Shown one piece after another: positions 43,915-56,937 of a stretch of DNA of 64,000 nt; position 1 is the stretch's first letter, and every line of letters begins with the position of its first letter. The translations under genes and the position numbers were made by a program. The notes under the pieces are model-generated. The model searched no databases. It had not been told where the DNA came from and saw only the letters and a list, made by a program, of their open reading frames with translations. Origin of the DNA: Parastagonospora avenae f. sp. tritici 18332-5 (Eukaryota > Ascomycota > Dothideomycetes > Pleosporales > Phaeosphaeriaceae). Location: assembly GCA_022559985.1 (NCBI GenBank), contig JAFJTR010000022.1, positions 186,001 through 250,000 on the forward strand, written 5' to 3'.

Positions 43915-45334
43915 TCAGTGGCTTGACTCTGATGGCCGCCGAGGTTTGCATTTGTCGTGAGCCATGTGCCCGTTCCTTGCGGTCGTACGGGTGAACTCTG
44001 CGCCGCACCTAGGGCAGTAGCTTTTTGAGGCGGTACCTGATTTTTCACGTTGATGTCGGAGGAGGTTGCTAAACGTAGAGAATTGCCTTCCATTACATCC
44101 ATGCTCCCAGCACTGCGGTTTTGGTCTTGAGTTCAGGACGCGTGGCATGACGGTACTACTCTGGGCGCCTGGGGAAGGCGACAATGGCGAAACGTCACCA
44201 ATTGGTGGCTGCGGAATAGCCGGTGAAGATCCATAGGGCGGATAAGCGGCCGGGGTCGTAGATGACGGAGGGTACATAGTTGGTAGAGGTTGATATTCGC
44301 CGACACTATAAGTTGAAGGGGGATATAATTGTGGTCTGTAGCGTGTGAGTCTGTAAGCTTGTTAAAACTGAATTTGTGACCCACGGTGCGTAACTGGAAG
44401 CGTTGCTCCCAAGTTGGTGATTTGGGTTGTTGCCATGTGAGTTGGCATATCCGTATCCTGGAGCATTGGAAGATAAAGGAGTGGAGCTAGAGCGCATCGC
44501 ATTAGGTGGTTGCTGTTGATAAGAGCTGCGTGGAAGTGCCTGCGGCTGCGATTGGTACGGAGGGGGAATAGTTTGATCGTCCGGTCTCCGTTGCTCATGT
44601 TGCAGTCCTGGACTGGGTGCGTATGCTGAATCGAAAGGTGCTGCAGTAGAAGATCTGTGCTCTATGTACCCATGCTGGCTGCCTGGAGGATAATTTTGCG
44701 TGTAAGAAGATGCTGAGCCGTAATGGTGCATACCATATTGCGAAGGCGCCATCATGTATCCTAAAGTGCTACAACGATCAGTTGTTGCCGAATGCGGTCA
44801 ACGCAAATACACCTACCTCATATCTTGCAGTTCAAAATAAGGACTGTGCGGCTGCCGAGGATCGACTGTAGATGATGACGATTCAAAACCGATACTGCCC
44901 AAAACAAAAGGGAGTGATGAGGGCAGGAACTCTGCCAAATAGGGGGTAGGTCTATGGAGATCTGGACTTGATTGTGTTTGGGTGGACGAGATGGTAGAGC
45001 TTGCTGGTGATGTGTACGAGCGAAGGTCGACAGGCCGTCCTAGTACGTTGACTGGATCAATATGTTCACCCGCGTCCACACCCTGTGCTTGACCAGTGAT
45101 TCCGGGATTTCTGGCAAGAGTATTGTTCTGCAGAGGCTGAAGCAGGTCTTGACGTTGAGAGTCAAGCGACTGGGAGTGGGGCTGAGGTGAGGTTGCGGCA
45201 CGGCGAGGGCGAACGTTTCTCAGTCGCGTGAGCTCTGGCGGCTGGTTTGATATATTCTGGTCCGCGCGAGATCTGAGTCTTGGTGAGATGGTTGTAGTCT
45301 TTGGGTGTTGTTTTGCCGGAGACCGAGAGGTCAT
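43915..45334 (-). CDS. C2H2-type zinc-finger protein (putative transcription factor)
   Basis: Exons 45334-44817, 44768-44385 and 44335-43915 close in frame and give 440 aa. The first ~320 residues are low in complexity, rich in Pro, Ser, Gln and Tyr, as in activation regions. Near the C-terminus two zinc modules lie in tandem: CWEHGCNGRQFSTFSNLLRH followed by QREKSG, then CPRCGAEFTRTTARNGHMAH and DKCKPRRPS. This pair, with the fixed QFSTFSNLLRHQREKSG linker, is a recurrent fungal arrangement at protein C-termini. It is the only confident gene in about 10 kb. Donor and acceptor choice for intron 2 (44384-44336) is less certain; a nearer acceptor would lengthen the product slightly. Confidence 0.75.
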
Positions 45335-48300
45335 ATTCAATCATGAAAGGGCCACATCTGGTACAGAAATGCAAGTGGGGTAACGTACGCTTGTATCCTG
45401 AATTAGACGATGAAGTGAGCGTATGTTAGCCTTATGGAGTCTTCGTCGCAAGGCAGACCTGCGCTTTTGAACCACGATCTATGAAGGTGGTCTGCGCACC
45501 AGCATGGGGTGGACTTGAGTGTTTACGGTCATAGAACAACTGCGCTTCAGTAGTTTACATTTCAGTTCAGCGGCACAGCGCTTTTACCGGCGCTGCGGCT
45601 GGGAGCCTCGAAGGATCCTCATCCCGGCCAGTAGTGACCAAGCTCCCAGACCGTTTGACTAGTCTTTATACGTACCCACGCGATGGGTGCCTGGGCCGTG
45701 GTGAACCTGGCTCTAAGAGAGAAAAAGGCGTTTCTTCTTTTGTACTTAGAACATGCGCGCTGTTAACCTGATTAAGGATGACCAGCAGAAGCCAGATACG
45801 CGCGCAGACCCGGGGGGCCACACAATGCTGACGCTGCCGCAGACCACGGGAAGTAACAATATCGCGCCGGTCGGACACTGATATTATCGCCCGCAGCGGG
45901 GCTTCAGTGACTGTATGCTGTTGTGCTTATGGGTATGTCGAGATCTGGATGCTCCTACCCCATGAAGACGTTTGTGGCGGACCAGGGCGCATGTCACTCA
46001 GTATTGTCCTGTAAGAATCAACCTCAAAAAGCTTTAGGCCAGAACGACCAGTGAAAAGGCGCGAAGAAGTGCTACGGGGCAGCTCGAGTCGAGCACATGG
46101 CTCGAAGTGGAATGGCGTGTGCGCACTTGATTTCTCCAAGCCTCGTCTGTCGGGGAAAGCTGGCACCGCCACGGCATCGGCAACGTCCATCATTCATCGC
46201 CATCCAGTCTCCATCGGCTCGCAAATGGCGTGTTGTGTGAAAGCACTTTTGCTGCTATTTTTGTCTCGTGACAGCAGGCCCCGAGTACCGAGTACGTGCT
46301 GCGAAATGAGTGTTGGCAAGGCGGGCCATGAGTGACCGCAGCAGATATCGGAAGCATTGCTAACATAGGCCTAAGCCGCGTCGGCGTCCATAGCTTCTGG
46401 AAGCCATGTCGAATGGTGAAAGATTTTGAGCGGCACGCATAGTTTTCGATCCCAGGTCTGCATGCAGGACGATGTGGTTCGATATCTGAGTCCTCTGAGG
46501 TGGGTGATTCGGTTGCATGTGCAGACGGGGACGGGGCTGACATGGTTTAATTTCCGCCCCTACTAACAGCAAGGATCAGCCACTGGAGCGTGTAGACGTC
46601 GGGTCGTAACCCTTGGCGTGAGCGCCCATTCTGAAGACCGTGGCTAAGATCAGCGTTGAAACATTCGAGCCGTCTGCTGTGGCTCAAAAGGCGTATCAGA
46701 CGTCGTTGCTCGCCCACTAGTGGACGGACATTGCTTCCTTTACAACCGCACCTTTCCCATCTAGATCATCATTTTAAAGCACTAACAACACTGCAGGAGC
46801 GACATTCACGGTGCCGACGCTCCAGACATGCCGAACTGTTTGACTCTGGCGTGGCTCCAATTATATTACATTGCTCCTATAGAGGTCGAAGGTATCTTCA
46901 GGCTATCACGCAATGACGACTCGAAGCGAAGTCGAGCTGCACGAGACCTTCCAAAGATAGGAAAAGAGTTTCAAGCGCTTCACGATCAGCACATTGGAGG
47001 CTGGCTCCTGCTGGAAGATGGATCTGCGTCCATGCACCATGTCGCACGTGCGCCGACCATATGAACTCCGTTCAAATCAGGTCTTGACATAGTTGACAGC
47101 CAACTAGCAATGACGTCTCTCTCGCTTTGATCGCTTTGACACACGTTGGACTCGGGAAGCGAACGCTCCAGGATAACCTCTGCCCTTCGCCAGTACCAGC
47201 ACTGTGTTACTTCTATGTCTGCATTATCAAAACATTGTGCCGGTCCCCGACAGTTGAGGCGCAGCCTCGCGGCTCTGAACAAGGTGCGGGTTTGTAGTGA
47301 GCCATGAGTGGTGGACGTTAGGAAGTCTAGAAGGGGCACAGCACCCGCATCCGGTAAAGTTTGACGAGTGAAAACAGAGCTGGTTATGCTATCCATGAGT
47401 GAGCAACTTCGTCACATTTGCTGTACGTTTTAGTACGTGCAACATTGCAACCCCACAATTCTATCACAATTGACCCGCAGAAAGCACAGATGCGGTCTCC
47501 AGTAGGCCAAAACCTAGAGGTCCGCAAGCACCATTGGAAAAACGCTATTTCTCAGTCGACTATAGATCAACGTTCCACGATGCACACATCTCCTTCATCG
47601 GTCTGCTACCCAGGAGACCTGCGAATACAGATATTGGAATCCGAAGGTTTCGTTCCATCAACCTCAACGAAAGTACCTGGACACCTCATATTAGTGAATG
47701 AGCAACCCTAGTCAATATGAGCGCAGCCGACAAGTTTTGGTGCCGAGCAATCTCGCGAAGCTATGCAGGCACATCACATGCGGCAGAAGCCGCTCGGCAG
47801 AATATGCGATTCGATTCTGAGTCTTCGGCAACCATCTTCCGCTCTCCGCGGAGAGAGATCCAGGAAAACCGGGACTACTACCTTTGCACCCTGACGAAGA
47901 TCTGGCCTTGGATTGCTAGGTATTGGCCCACATTAGTTTGCAATCAAACTGGAGAAGGCAATGCGACGCACGTGATGTTGCGAAGAAGTCCCCACACTAC
48001 TGTGGAGATGTATCAAATGCACTGACGCACTCCACTTCCCGAGCCTCGAGCCTTCTCACCCCATACAGACTCTACATGTCTCAAAAGGAACATATATGGC
48101 GATACAATCATAATTGACTATCCCAGACGTGGGCCCCTTTTCAGCATCAAAGGCTTTCCTTCCCTGCAAGGTTTTGGGATGTGTCTGCATGGGTTTCTCC
48201 AATTATGGCAGAGGGTATTATTTGAGATGCGACAAACCTCGTGTCTCGCGAGCTCGTGAGAATCTCGATGCCATCTCCACGATTGACGTCCAGGTTCCTT

Positions 48301-50669
48301 CAATCTCCAGGCAATTTCATTCCAGGTACCTTCGTGAATCCTGCCGGCGGATCACACCCTTGGAACACGTCCTCAGCAACTAAGCCTCCTTTCTTGATGT
48401 CGCTTTACAACTAGCACCAAACTTATCAGATTTCACTGGCCTGCTCGCCTATTACAAGAAAAACGGAATGATCATAACAATAAAAAGGGCGCAACCATGA
48501 CAATGTATACCCAAGTCGATTCATAGCAGGGGGATCACTTCGGCGGAACCTTGTCGGATGGGCATTGTTGATACGGCAAAGGTGAGGTTGAATCAAGTAA
48601 CGGTCGTTGCAACAAGTTGAGGTAGATAATTCATTGATTCTGAGGAGGCGTACGAACTGAATCCCACCCCACGGCACGGGCCACACACGTGGTCACGTGC
48701 TCGTCACGTACGTACGATGGCCCGAAACCAAGAGCAACCAACAGGCATTTAAGGCGACCAGTCAGTCCTGGCTTACTACTAAGAACGTATCTCGATATGT
48801 TAACAAAGACTTCGCCATATTGAGGAACATGACGGTTCACAATTTTTCGGGGAGGGATCAGTCAGAGGTAAAGGTTTACTGCAGGTTATCAACTACGACG
48901 GAAAGTAATAAGGGCATTTCATAGCTCAAAGCTATACACGGTATCGTGACGCTTCAATTATGAGAGCAAGGCGCCGTGTATAGCTCCAGGCACCCTGGTC
49001 GCTTTCCTTCCTAGGTGAGAACCTGCAGCAGCTCCACATTCGCTTTGCTCTTCAAACGATGTCACAGTCCCTTACACAATCAAAATGTCAGGCACCCTTG
49101 TAAGACTTGCCGTGATATATGCGTGGCCGGCCTAATTGTCTCCCTTATTGATCTCTTCTGCTCGAGCGATAGCCCTAGCTACGCAGATAGCAAAGTGATA
49201 AGACGGAAGACCGAGTCACCGCTCCTCTAGCCATCATATATTACGCCACCAACACACGAAGTACGCGTAGGCCCTTCATCACTGCATGTCAACCTATCGA
49301 GGACTTCACGGCCTTCTCTTCGTACATAATCTGGGCACCGCGCGTTTCACACTCAAGCCTCCCGACACTCAATCCTCCCGTCTAGAACACCGCTCAACCT
49401 GTAGCATCTCCAACACACAACGCCTGAAGTCAGCTACCACGCGCGACCCCAACCATACCCGAGTGAAACCCAGCCCTCCGGTCGCGATCCCCATGTAACC
49501 CTAACTCCGGCTACCTGGCCCCGAAATTCCACGCATAACTTCTGAAGCGAGATCCCAACGACGCATTTCCATCCTGCGGATCCTCCTGCTTCGCCCCGCC
49601 CGCAGCATACACAGAGTCATGGGTGCGACCAATCGCCGCCCGCCGTTTGCGAGACTCCACGCTCACAATGCCCCCACGCAGTGATACACTGACGTTGCTG
49701 CCTAAGATAGAAACAACGCTAGCGAGCTGTCTCGTGTTGAACTTCCTTCAAGATGGAATATCCATGGCGCATGTTTTGACGGGACAGACGTGCGGGAATT
49801 CCCATGCTTGGCAATGCACTTCGGACTTGGTGGATTGCTCCGAAGAATTTCGACGGGGAGGGTTGAAGGCTGCGTGGGACGCCTGGACATGCAGTGGCCG
49901 CGTAAGACTTAATGAAGCCACGACGCTAGCAGACGGTGATGAGAATGGTGCTATGCAGTGACAGTGTGAGACCTGAGGGCTGCGTCATTGGAGTGCTTTC
50001 AGACACAGCACAAAAGAGAGCAATAGGGCAATCAGCAAGTTCTCTAAACACTTTTGTACCGATCGTTCACTTTGAGCAGTGCAGCCACAACTCAGCTGCG
50101 GTCAAGGTTTCATGACATACTGACACGCCCATTAACTTCATAGACTTACACGAATAGCTATACAATACCATGTAGAGTCACAGATGAGCTCTCACGAACA
50201 GTTGAGGACATTGCGGCGGCGGAGAACCATGCATATCTCGAAGGACATGAAGCTCTCTTGCTCAGCTACACCACTAAACACGACGAGCGAAGCAGAACCA
50301 AGGCTCTCTCGTTCAAAGTCAGAACAGGGGAAAGCGAGTGAACGCAAGTTTGAATTGCGGACGTGTAAAATTTCCCAACGTCGGACGAGAATGAGCAGAA
50401 TGCTTGGGCACAACACATCCACGCGATCGCCTTGATCAGACGTCACCGGATGCTGTCCCCACAAGAAGGTAACGACTCATGTGCAAGCAAGCGCGGCGGC
50501 TACAAACGCATATCACCCACAGGATGAACCCAATACAAAGTTTCGTATACAGCATCTTTCTCCCACCCTACTTCTCCAATTTATTACTTTACATCGTTGA
50601 ACCCCCTCGCGGTAATCAATCAATAGGTTGAACTATCCCCCCTCCCCTCTCCATCCCCCTCCTACCCAC
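45335..50669. other. Gene-poor region, 5.3 kb
   Basis: No coding unit could be supported in either strand. Open frames are below about 140 codons, overlap in several frames and show no domain. Composition is not strongly AT-biased. A dense group of CACGTG-type sites is at about 48685-48712. The part next to 45334 should contain the zinc-finger gene promoter. Non-coding transcripts cannot be excluded. Confidence 0.4.
48685..48712. promoter_or_regulatory. Cluster of CACGTG-type sites
   Basis: Within about 28 bases lie ACACGTGG, GTCACGTGC and GTCACGTAC. GTCACGTG matches the core bound by Cbf1/bHLH factors (RTCACRTG) in fungi. No gene start is recognised nearby, so function is unclear. Confidence 0.25.
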
Positions 50670-52702
50670 TTATCCCCCAATCGCATCCAGCGCCCTCCCA
50701 AAAACCTCCACCAACTTCCCCGTCTCCTCCAACCCGACACTGAACCGTATCAAATCCGCCTCCACGCCCCACTTCGCACACCAGTCCAACTCGCCATAAT
50801 GCGCCAGAATAACATACGGACTACTCAGCGTGAAATTCGTACCCAGGGAGGGACCCTTGACGGTATCCAACGCGTCGAAGAAAGCGACGGCGTCGGCGCG
50901 CGTGTGGAACGTGGCGGAGAGTAGCCCGCCGTAGTTGCCGCGGGGATTGCGGCATTTTTCGTAGTTGCCGCGGGTGGGGGAGGTTTTGGGGTAGTTTACT
51001 TGCTTGACTGGGATGGGGTTAGTGGGGTGAAATATGGGGTGGTGGAAAGGGATGTTACCACGCGGATGGGCGCTGAGGACGTCGCAGATGGCTTCTGCGT
51101 TGGTGCCGATGCGCTCGATGCGGGAGACAAAGTCGCGGCTGTTGCGCTCGAGGAAGATGCTGTCTTCGGCCCAGTGGTTGTCGACGTAGTCCTCGTTCCA
51201 GATCTTTTTGAGGTTGGCGTAGTTTGGGGTTTTTGGGTTGAGGATGAGACTGTGGGTTGTTAGTGATATTCGAGGGATGTGATGGTAGTAGGGGAAAATA
51301 CGCACCCTCCGCCCATAACGTTGCTGTCGCCGCTGAAGACTTTCGTTAAGCTGCTGACAACGATGTCTGCGTATGGTAGGACGTTGACGTTGATGAAGTT
51401 GCCGACACTCTCGTCTACTACTACGCAAAAATCGTACTTGTCGGCAAGGTTGCGTATACGCTCGAGATCTGGTGTCCGCAGAAGTGGGTTGGATGGAAAC
51501 TCTGTGAATAGTGCCATGAATCGCTCGCCACCTTCTAACCTCTTTTCTAGATCATCGAGCTCTTCGGATGAGCCAAAGCCATAGAATATCGAGCCTGGTC
51601 CAAACTTCTCTGTGATTTTGAGAGTGTCGATGTACGGGAAACTGCGTGTGTGAGCGGAGCGTGCGGTACTTGCAAGAAGTAACTTACCCAAAGACGATGG
51701 CTTTTTGCGGCCCCTTTGCTTGCATGATGTTGCGGTGGGCGTTGAAGATTGAGCTCATGCCGGTTGGATAAAGGTACACATCATCCTCGGAAAAGCCAGG
51801 TACACGTCTTGTTGTCGCTTGCTCCACATCCATAGACATCGCTTCGGTCAGACCAACATCAGCAGTCAATGATCCAGCAATTCTTCTTCGAATCGCCAAC
51901 TTCGCGTTGTTGGTCATAGCGAGGTTCAGGTTGCGTCCAAACCTCTCTTCAACGAAAGAAACCGGATCTTGAACCTCGCCCTCGGTCGAGCCTTTCATGC
52001 TGTCAAAGTCGACAGACGTATTTTTCTGGTACCGTCGCGGTCCTTTGCATACTCTTGGTGACTGCGGCTTTGACTCGGTCAGTGTGAACGGTTCGACCAG
52101 AAGGCCTTCTCGGAACAGTTGGGAGCAGTACTCGGCTCTGCGACTTGAGACACCTTCTCCAGAATGTTGCCAGTACTGTTTGGCAATTTTGAAGTGTTCT
52201 GCTGGGTACAAAATCGCTGAGATCCTTGGTGAGATGATTTCCAGCTCTTCTAAGCGCTCTCTTTCTGCAGCTGGCACTAGATCGACAATTCGAACTTCTA
52301 TGTCCGGCGCACACCGCAGTATGAAGTCTCGGCCTCTCGATGCAGTGGCATTGGTTGGGAAAAGCATGGCTACTTCGCCTTTCCTTCCATGCTTCTCGGC
52401 GATTGCTTCTGAGAAAGCTTGAATTTGCTTGTGTATGAAGAATCTGTATGCACGTTAACTGTATTCAGTTGCAGTACTTCACTTCACCAACCTTGGGTAG
52501 CCAGTCTTCATCTTGCTAATGACCCACTCCTCTCCCTCTTCGTATCCGACGTTGGCCCGCCATGTGGGTAGCGAGACGCTTACAGCCTGTGCTACATTAG
52601 CACATGTCACCTAAAGGTTGTGTTTGGTCCACCCACGTGCTCCGTGGCCGGTGGTAAGCTCTCGCCGACCTCAACATCATTTTCCAGCACCATTGGCGCC
52701 AT
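50670..52702 (-). CDS. Cystathionine gamma-synthase (PLP-dependent)
   Basis: Joins an activated homoserine ester with cysteine to make cystathionine in fungal transsulfuration (Neurospora met-7 type). Six exons fit: 52702-52637, 52586-52492, 52443-51688, 51641-51306, 51249-51059 and 51007-50670, giving 593 aa. It begins MAPMVLENDVEVGESLPP. Next come SVSLPTWRANVGYEEGEEWV and HKQIQAFSEAIAEKHG, the long fungal N-terminal extension. The Cys/Met PLP fold has YLYPTGMSSIFNAHRNIM, FTEFPSNPLL, the PLP-binding aspartate in VVVDESVG (Asp382) and the Schiff-base lysine in SSLTKVFSGDSNVMGG (Lys406). The C-terminus is SLGTNFTLSSPYVILAHY and IRFSVGLE. Divergent from HAUS1 with 256 bp between ATGs. Confidence 0.93.
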
Positions 52703-52958
52703 CGTGCAAATTATCAGGTGAGATAGCGTGACAAGGAATGAGAGAGGGCGTGTAGTGTAATCCGTAAAAAATCGGGAGAATCTCACAATATATCGCCGTA
52801 ATGACTCCAATGGCAAACTGGTCGACACTAATCCGCTAGAGCGACATCGGCAATTGCGAATAACAGGCTTATCGATAGCACGGTTGCTCACTTTATGTCT
52901 CCGCCGTCATCCCGACCCTGCATTGCCCTGCATCATCGCCCAAACAAACCTACAAACA
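52703..52958. promoter_or_regulatory. Divergent promoter region (cystathionine gamma-synthase / HAUS1)
   Basis: 256 bp between divergent ATGs. No methionine-regulation site of the TCACGTG type was seen inside it. Confidence 0.45.
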
Positions 52959-53914
52959 ATGGACAACCTCACGCCGTCAGATCTCTTCTCACCGTCAAAA
53001 GCCCGCCAGCAACGCGCCCAAGCCCAAGACTGGGCGCACATAGACTCATGGCTGTCATACAAATACTCCGGCCGCTCCGTGCCGACCTTCGAGCGCAACG
53101 AAGAGACGCTGAAAGCCCTCCGCGAACTCTCCATGACAAACGAGCGCGCAGACGAGGACCGCGCAGTCATAGAGCGCGTAGAGCGCGAAGCCCTCAAGGA
53201 GCTAGACGAGGTACCATATTTCGCATCTCACGCCCATCTTAGACGAGCCCACCAGCTCACGCACGGTAGGTCGCACGGAACCCCACTGACACACACCTGC
53301 TGTCCCAACTAAAAGCCAGCCTGACGCCCGAGGGCGAACAAGCCTTGTCTGCTCTGGCATCGACAGCCGTGGCGCTCAATACGCCCACCGCGAAACTAGA
53401 AAGCGTGGCGCACGCGCTGATCCAGCATACGATAACGAGCCAGAATCTGACGAATCAACTCGCGCATATTGAAACGCTGCAGACCTATTTGACGAAACAA
53501 CACGCCATTCTCCGCGCACAACTCAACGATATAGGCTCAAATCCCGCACTCACCGTCCCGTCATCCCTCCAGCGCCAAACTACCGAACAAGCACGCCAGA
53601 CAAAGCATCTGCGCAGCAAGATCCGCGAATACGAAGACAAGCTCTCGTCACTGCAATCGAACCAGTCGCGCAGCATGACGCCGGGGTCGAAGTACATTGG
53701 GTCGGCGGAGGCAATCGGCGAGATGCTGGAGCAGCAGAAGGCGCTGGATGAGTTGCGGGAGCGGGTGGAGGGGCTGGAAGGTGAGGTGGGCGAGTTTGCG
53801 GGATTGCCGGCGGATAAGGAGATGGCGAGGAAGGAGGTGGGGAAGTTGGAGGTGAAGTTGGATGAGGTAAGGAGGAGGAGGGATGAGTTGTTTGAGGGGT
53901 TGGTTGGGAAGTGA
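52959..53914 (+). CDS. HAUS augmin-like complex subunit 1
   Basis: Subunit of augmin, which recruits gamma-tubulin to existing microtubules for branching nucleation in the spindle. Exons 52959-53265 and 53316-53914 are joined in phase 1 and give 301 aa. The N-terminus (DLFSPSKARQQRAQAQDWAH, then IDSWLSYKYSGRSVPTFERN) matches fungal HAUS1, as does the following helical stretch ending at KELDE. Most of exon 2 is predicted coiled coil (heptad-like ALDELRERVEGLEGEVGEF; KLEVKLDEVRRRRDELFEG). A nearer GT after KELDE would break the frame, so the donor at 53266 is preferred. Augmin occurs in many moulds but not in budding yeast. Confidence 0.78.
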
Positions 53915-54566
53915 TATTTGAGTTGGTCTAGGATGATATTTGGTCTGAGATTGTTGGAATACGTAGATGTTGGGCATGGCAATTGAGGACAGGCCATATA
54001 CGAGAATGTACGGCATCATACCGCAAGTCATGAGTTACAAGTGATCTACACCAATCTTCAAGCTCAGCGATGCTGCGTCTGACTTCATGTCACCATACGA
54101 GCACGCCACCTCACTCCATCACTATGTTCAGCACGCATCACTCCATCTCCCCCATGTCACAAAAATGTCCCACCGCTCCCCCAACGCACGACCAAATCGC
54201 ACGCCAATCACACCGTCCTCACCACGCCATCTTTCACAAGACAGTTTGGCTCAAGTACGACTGTAGAAGGAATCACAGTGCACACACCCCACAGCAATCC
54301 AAGCCTCTCCCCACTTCGCCTCGTGAAAGGGTACTAGGAGACGCTGGCGACTGCGGCGATGCTGTTTATTCTTTCGCGAGGCTATACTGAGCAGCAGGAA
54401 TGGGTCTGGTCGCTGAGCTCCACCTTAGGCCGCGAAGGCATGGGTCACGCATAGATAGAGAAGGGAGAAGAGGGAGGAGAAGGCGAGGAAATGGGCTTGT
54501 CTTCGATGCTGGTGGGTATATCAAACATGTTGAGAAACTTACAAAAGCTTCAGAGTTTGTTGGCAA
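53915..54566. other. Intergenic between convergent genes
   Basis: About 650 bases between the HAUS1 and Nup37-like stop codons. No gene, repeat or RNA recognised. Confidence 0.45.
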
Positions 54567-56604
54567 TCAGGCTGCAGACGATGCAAACAGGACCTTGCGC
54601 GGACCACCGAGTGTCAGAGACTTGGAGATGGTGCCGCTGTTGTCCATGTCATCTAGCATCCTGTCCATACCGCCAAGGTCGAGAGCGCCGTGTGACAATA
54701 ATGCTTGGTCTGTTCTTCTTGAGTCATCGCTCTCCGTCTGGGCGTGAGAGAACATGGCGTTCATGTCTCGTCCGAGAGCTTTTGTCGTGCCGGTGACGAT
54801 GATCAGGCGGTGCTCTGCAGAGATGAGGAGATCCCTAGGAACAGCCATGCGCGAAGCTTGCGCGGTGGTATCGAACTGCGAGATCGAAGTGATTGACTCG
54901 CCGAACATTGAAATGTCCTGGATCTGAGTGAGGCTGGGACTGGGCAGTGAATTGCCACCACTTGCGGAAGCAGTGCGTGCCCAGAACTTGGCGAGGTCTG
55001 CTATCCTGTATACCTCTGAGCCGTACCAGATGATGACCGACTCTTCGGAGGCGGCGCTGCTGGAGGAAGGCAACGACGCCACCGCGATACCTCCATGCGG
55101 CTGGGCGGCGCTGATAGATGGACTGCCTTTGAAGAGATTCTCCTCTTTCCTCCGGCGTGTGTTGGGCGTCATAGGAGCGAGCGAGCTTCGACTTCCTTTC
55201 TTCGGACTCGAGGCTCCGCTGGCACTGCTCTCCTTTTCCGATGTGCCCACATAGCCACGGAGGGAGAATGCTAAGGGGTCTGCTGGAGGGCTAGGACCTG
55301 ATCGATCGACGTCCCACACGCCCCATTCTCCGTCGGCGAGCAGAGCCAGAATATGGCGACCATCTGATACCCAAGTAGCATCAATGATAGGTTTCCGCGC
55401 AGCAAGAATGGCAGGTGTGTATGCATTGTGCTTGATACTTTCGAAACTTGATCTGAAGGTACTGATGAAAGCGCCGGCTTCGCTCTGACCTCCGTGCGCG
55501 CGTCGCTTGCCTGGTGCAAAGACATCATAGACGCGCGCTGTGCCCGTTGCGTCGGTTATGAGCAGCTGCGAGTGACGGTGCTTGGGATATTGCGCAGTGT
55601 TGAACGTGACGCGAGAGGCATGTTTGTGGAGCGTTATTGTCCTCAATGGCGCGACGGGGTGCGTAGCGTCCAGCGAAGTATCGGTCAGCTTGAATCGCCA
55701 GAGCTTGAGCAAGCCTCCAAGCTCCGCCGAGTGCGATGCCACGAGCAAGTCAAAGCCGTCCTGTTCTTGACCGCGCGATCTTGAGCGGTTCTGTTGCTTG
55801 CGACGCCGACGTCCAGGTGTGGTTCCAACATCCTCCTCTGCGTCTACATCCATGTCGTCGTCTGAAGTGTCCTTGAAGTTTGGCTCGTTCCTTGACGTCC
55901 AGGTCATGGTGACACCTCTTGCAATGCTTTGATGTGCTTGGATCTTGGTGACTTCCTCTCCGGCCTGCGACTTTGCACTCAAAGGCTTCTGTTTGGCCTC
56001 ATTGGACGGAGGGCTCAGTGGCAACGTAACTATGCGTACGGTGCAGTCCGCGCACGTGACTGTGAAGACCATTTTGCTACCGAAGATGGCTGGGACTGTA
56101 TCGGCAGGACGTGTTGACGAAATGGTAGGGATTTGAGGAACGGCGATATGTAGAACTTCTGTTCCAAGACCAAGGCGTATTTGCTGGACCAATGATGGGT
56201 AGGGCTGGTCAGGGTCGAGCTCTTCCTCCTCTTCCTCGAACTCGGCTTCTGGGGCTGGTTGTGACGCAGTCTTCGCGGGCTCGTCGTCGTCGTCACAATC
56301 GATGATCATGATGGCGTCGTTATTCGTGCCGTTCACTTTGGCTGGCTTCGCAGGCTGCTTAGGCGCTGCACCAGCCTTCCTCAAAGCGCATCCGCCCCTC
56401 CATTGAATGCCTACACCATTGTCGAGTGCGGTGAGAATAATCGTTGAGCCATTGGGAGCCTTGGCTGGGTATATCGTCGCCTCGTGCACTCGTTGCGGCA
56501 GCTCATACCTGTAGGACGCACGTTAGCGACATCTGCTACCATCTTCTTGAACTAGCTTACCTGAGCTGAGTCGACTTGCCCTTGCTCGTGACGAAGGGCT
56601 CCAT
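54567..56604 (-). CDS. WD-repeat protein, probable nucleoporin Nup37
   Basis: Exons 56604-56561 and 56508-54567 give 661 aa, starting MEPFVTSKGKSTQLRYELPQ. WD/beta-propeller-like strands are spread along the chain: SKMVFTVTCADCTVRIVTLP, DLLVASHSAELGGLLKLWRF, SQLLITDATGTARVYDVF, IIDATWVSDGRHILALLADG followed by EWGVWDVD, and ESVIIWYGSEVYRIADLAKF. They are separated by long acidic or Ser-rich loops (DCDDDDEPA; EFEEEEEELD; DDDMDVDAEED) and a basic patch (GRRRRKQQNRSRSR). The DGEWGVWD strand and overall size fit filamentous-fungal Nup37, a Y-complex nucleoporin. Another WD scaffold protein remains possible. The gene is divergent from APC1. Confidence 0.6.
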
Positions 56605-56937
56605 GTCTGCTGCTACAGCGAAGCTGGGAGATTAGCTATGCGGAGGCTTCCAGTATGCAAGACGTGATCGCAATGCAATTTGAGATGGGATGACAGACAG
56701 CGCCCAAGAAGAGCTGCTTGGCGGTATGTGTGGTCGCGGTGAGGGGTTGCAGAAGTGGTATGTAAAGGAAGGTTTGGAGGTGGATGCGCGGCTAGAATTC
56801 TGGGGAAGGCGCGTTGCACCAAAACAGGTGATCGCGCGTCACTTCACCTCTGTGCGCCCCGCAAATAAATGCCACGGCGCCCACCACTGCTCATGTATAC
56901 CCTCTCTAACACCTCATAATGCGAATCGAGCCTCCGC
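56605..56937. promoter_or_regulatory. Divergent promoter region (Nup37-like / APC1)
   Basis: 333 bp between the divergent ATGs. No specific site was recognised. Confidence 0.45.

Noticed and set aside
40195..50669. RIP-degraded transposon block
   Set aside because: The interval is not clearly AT-rich and no transposase, reverse transcriptase or long terminal repeat was recognised.
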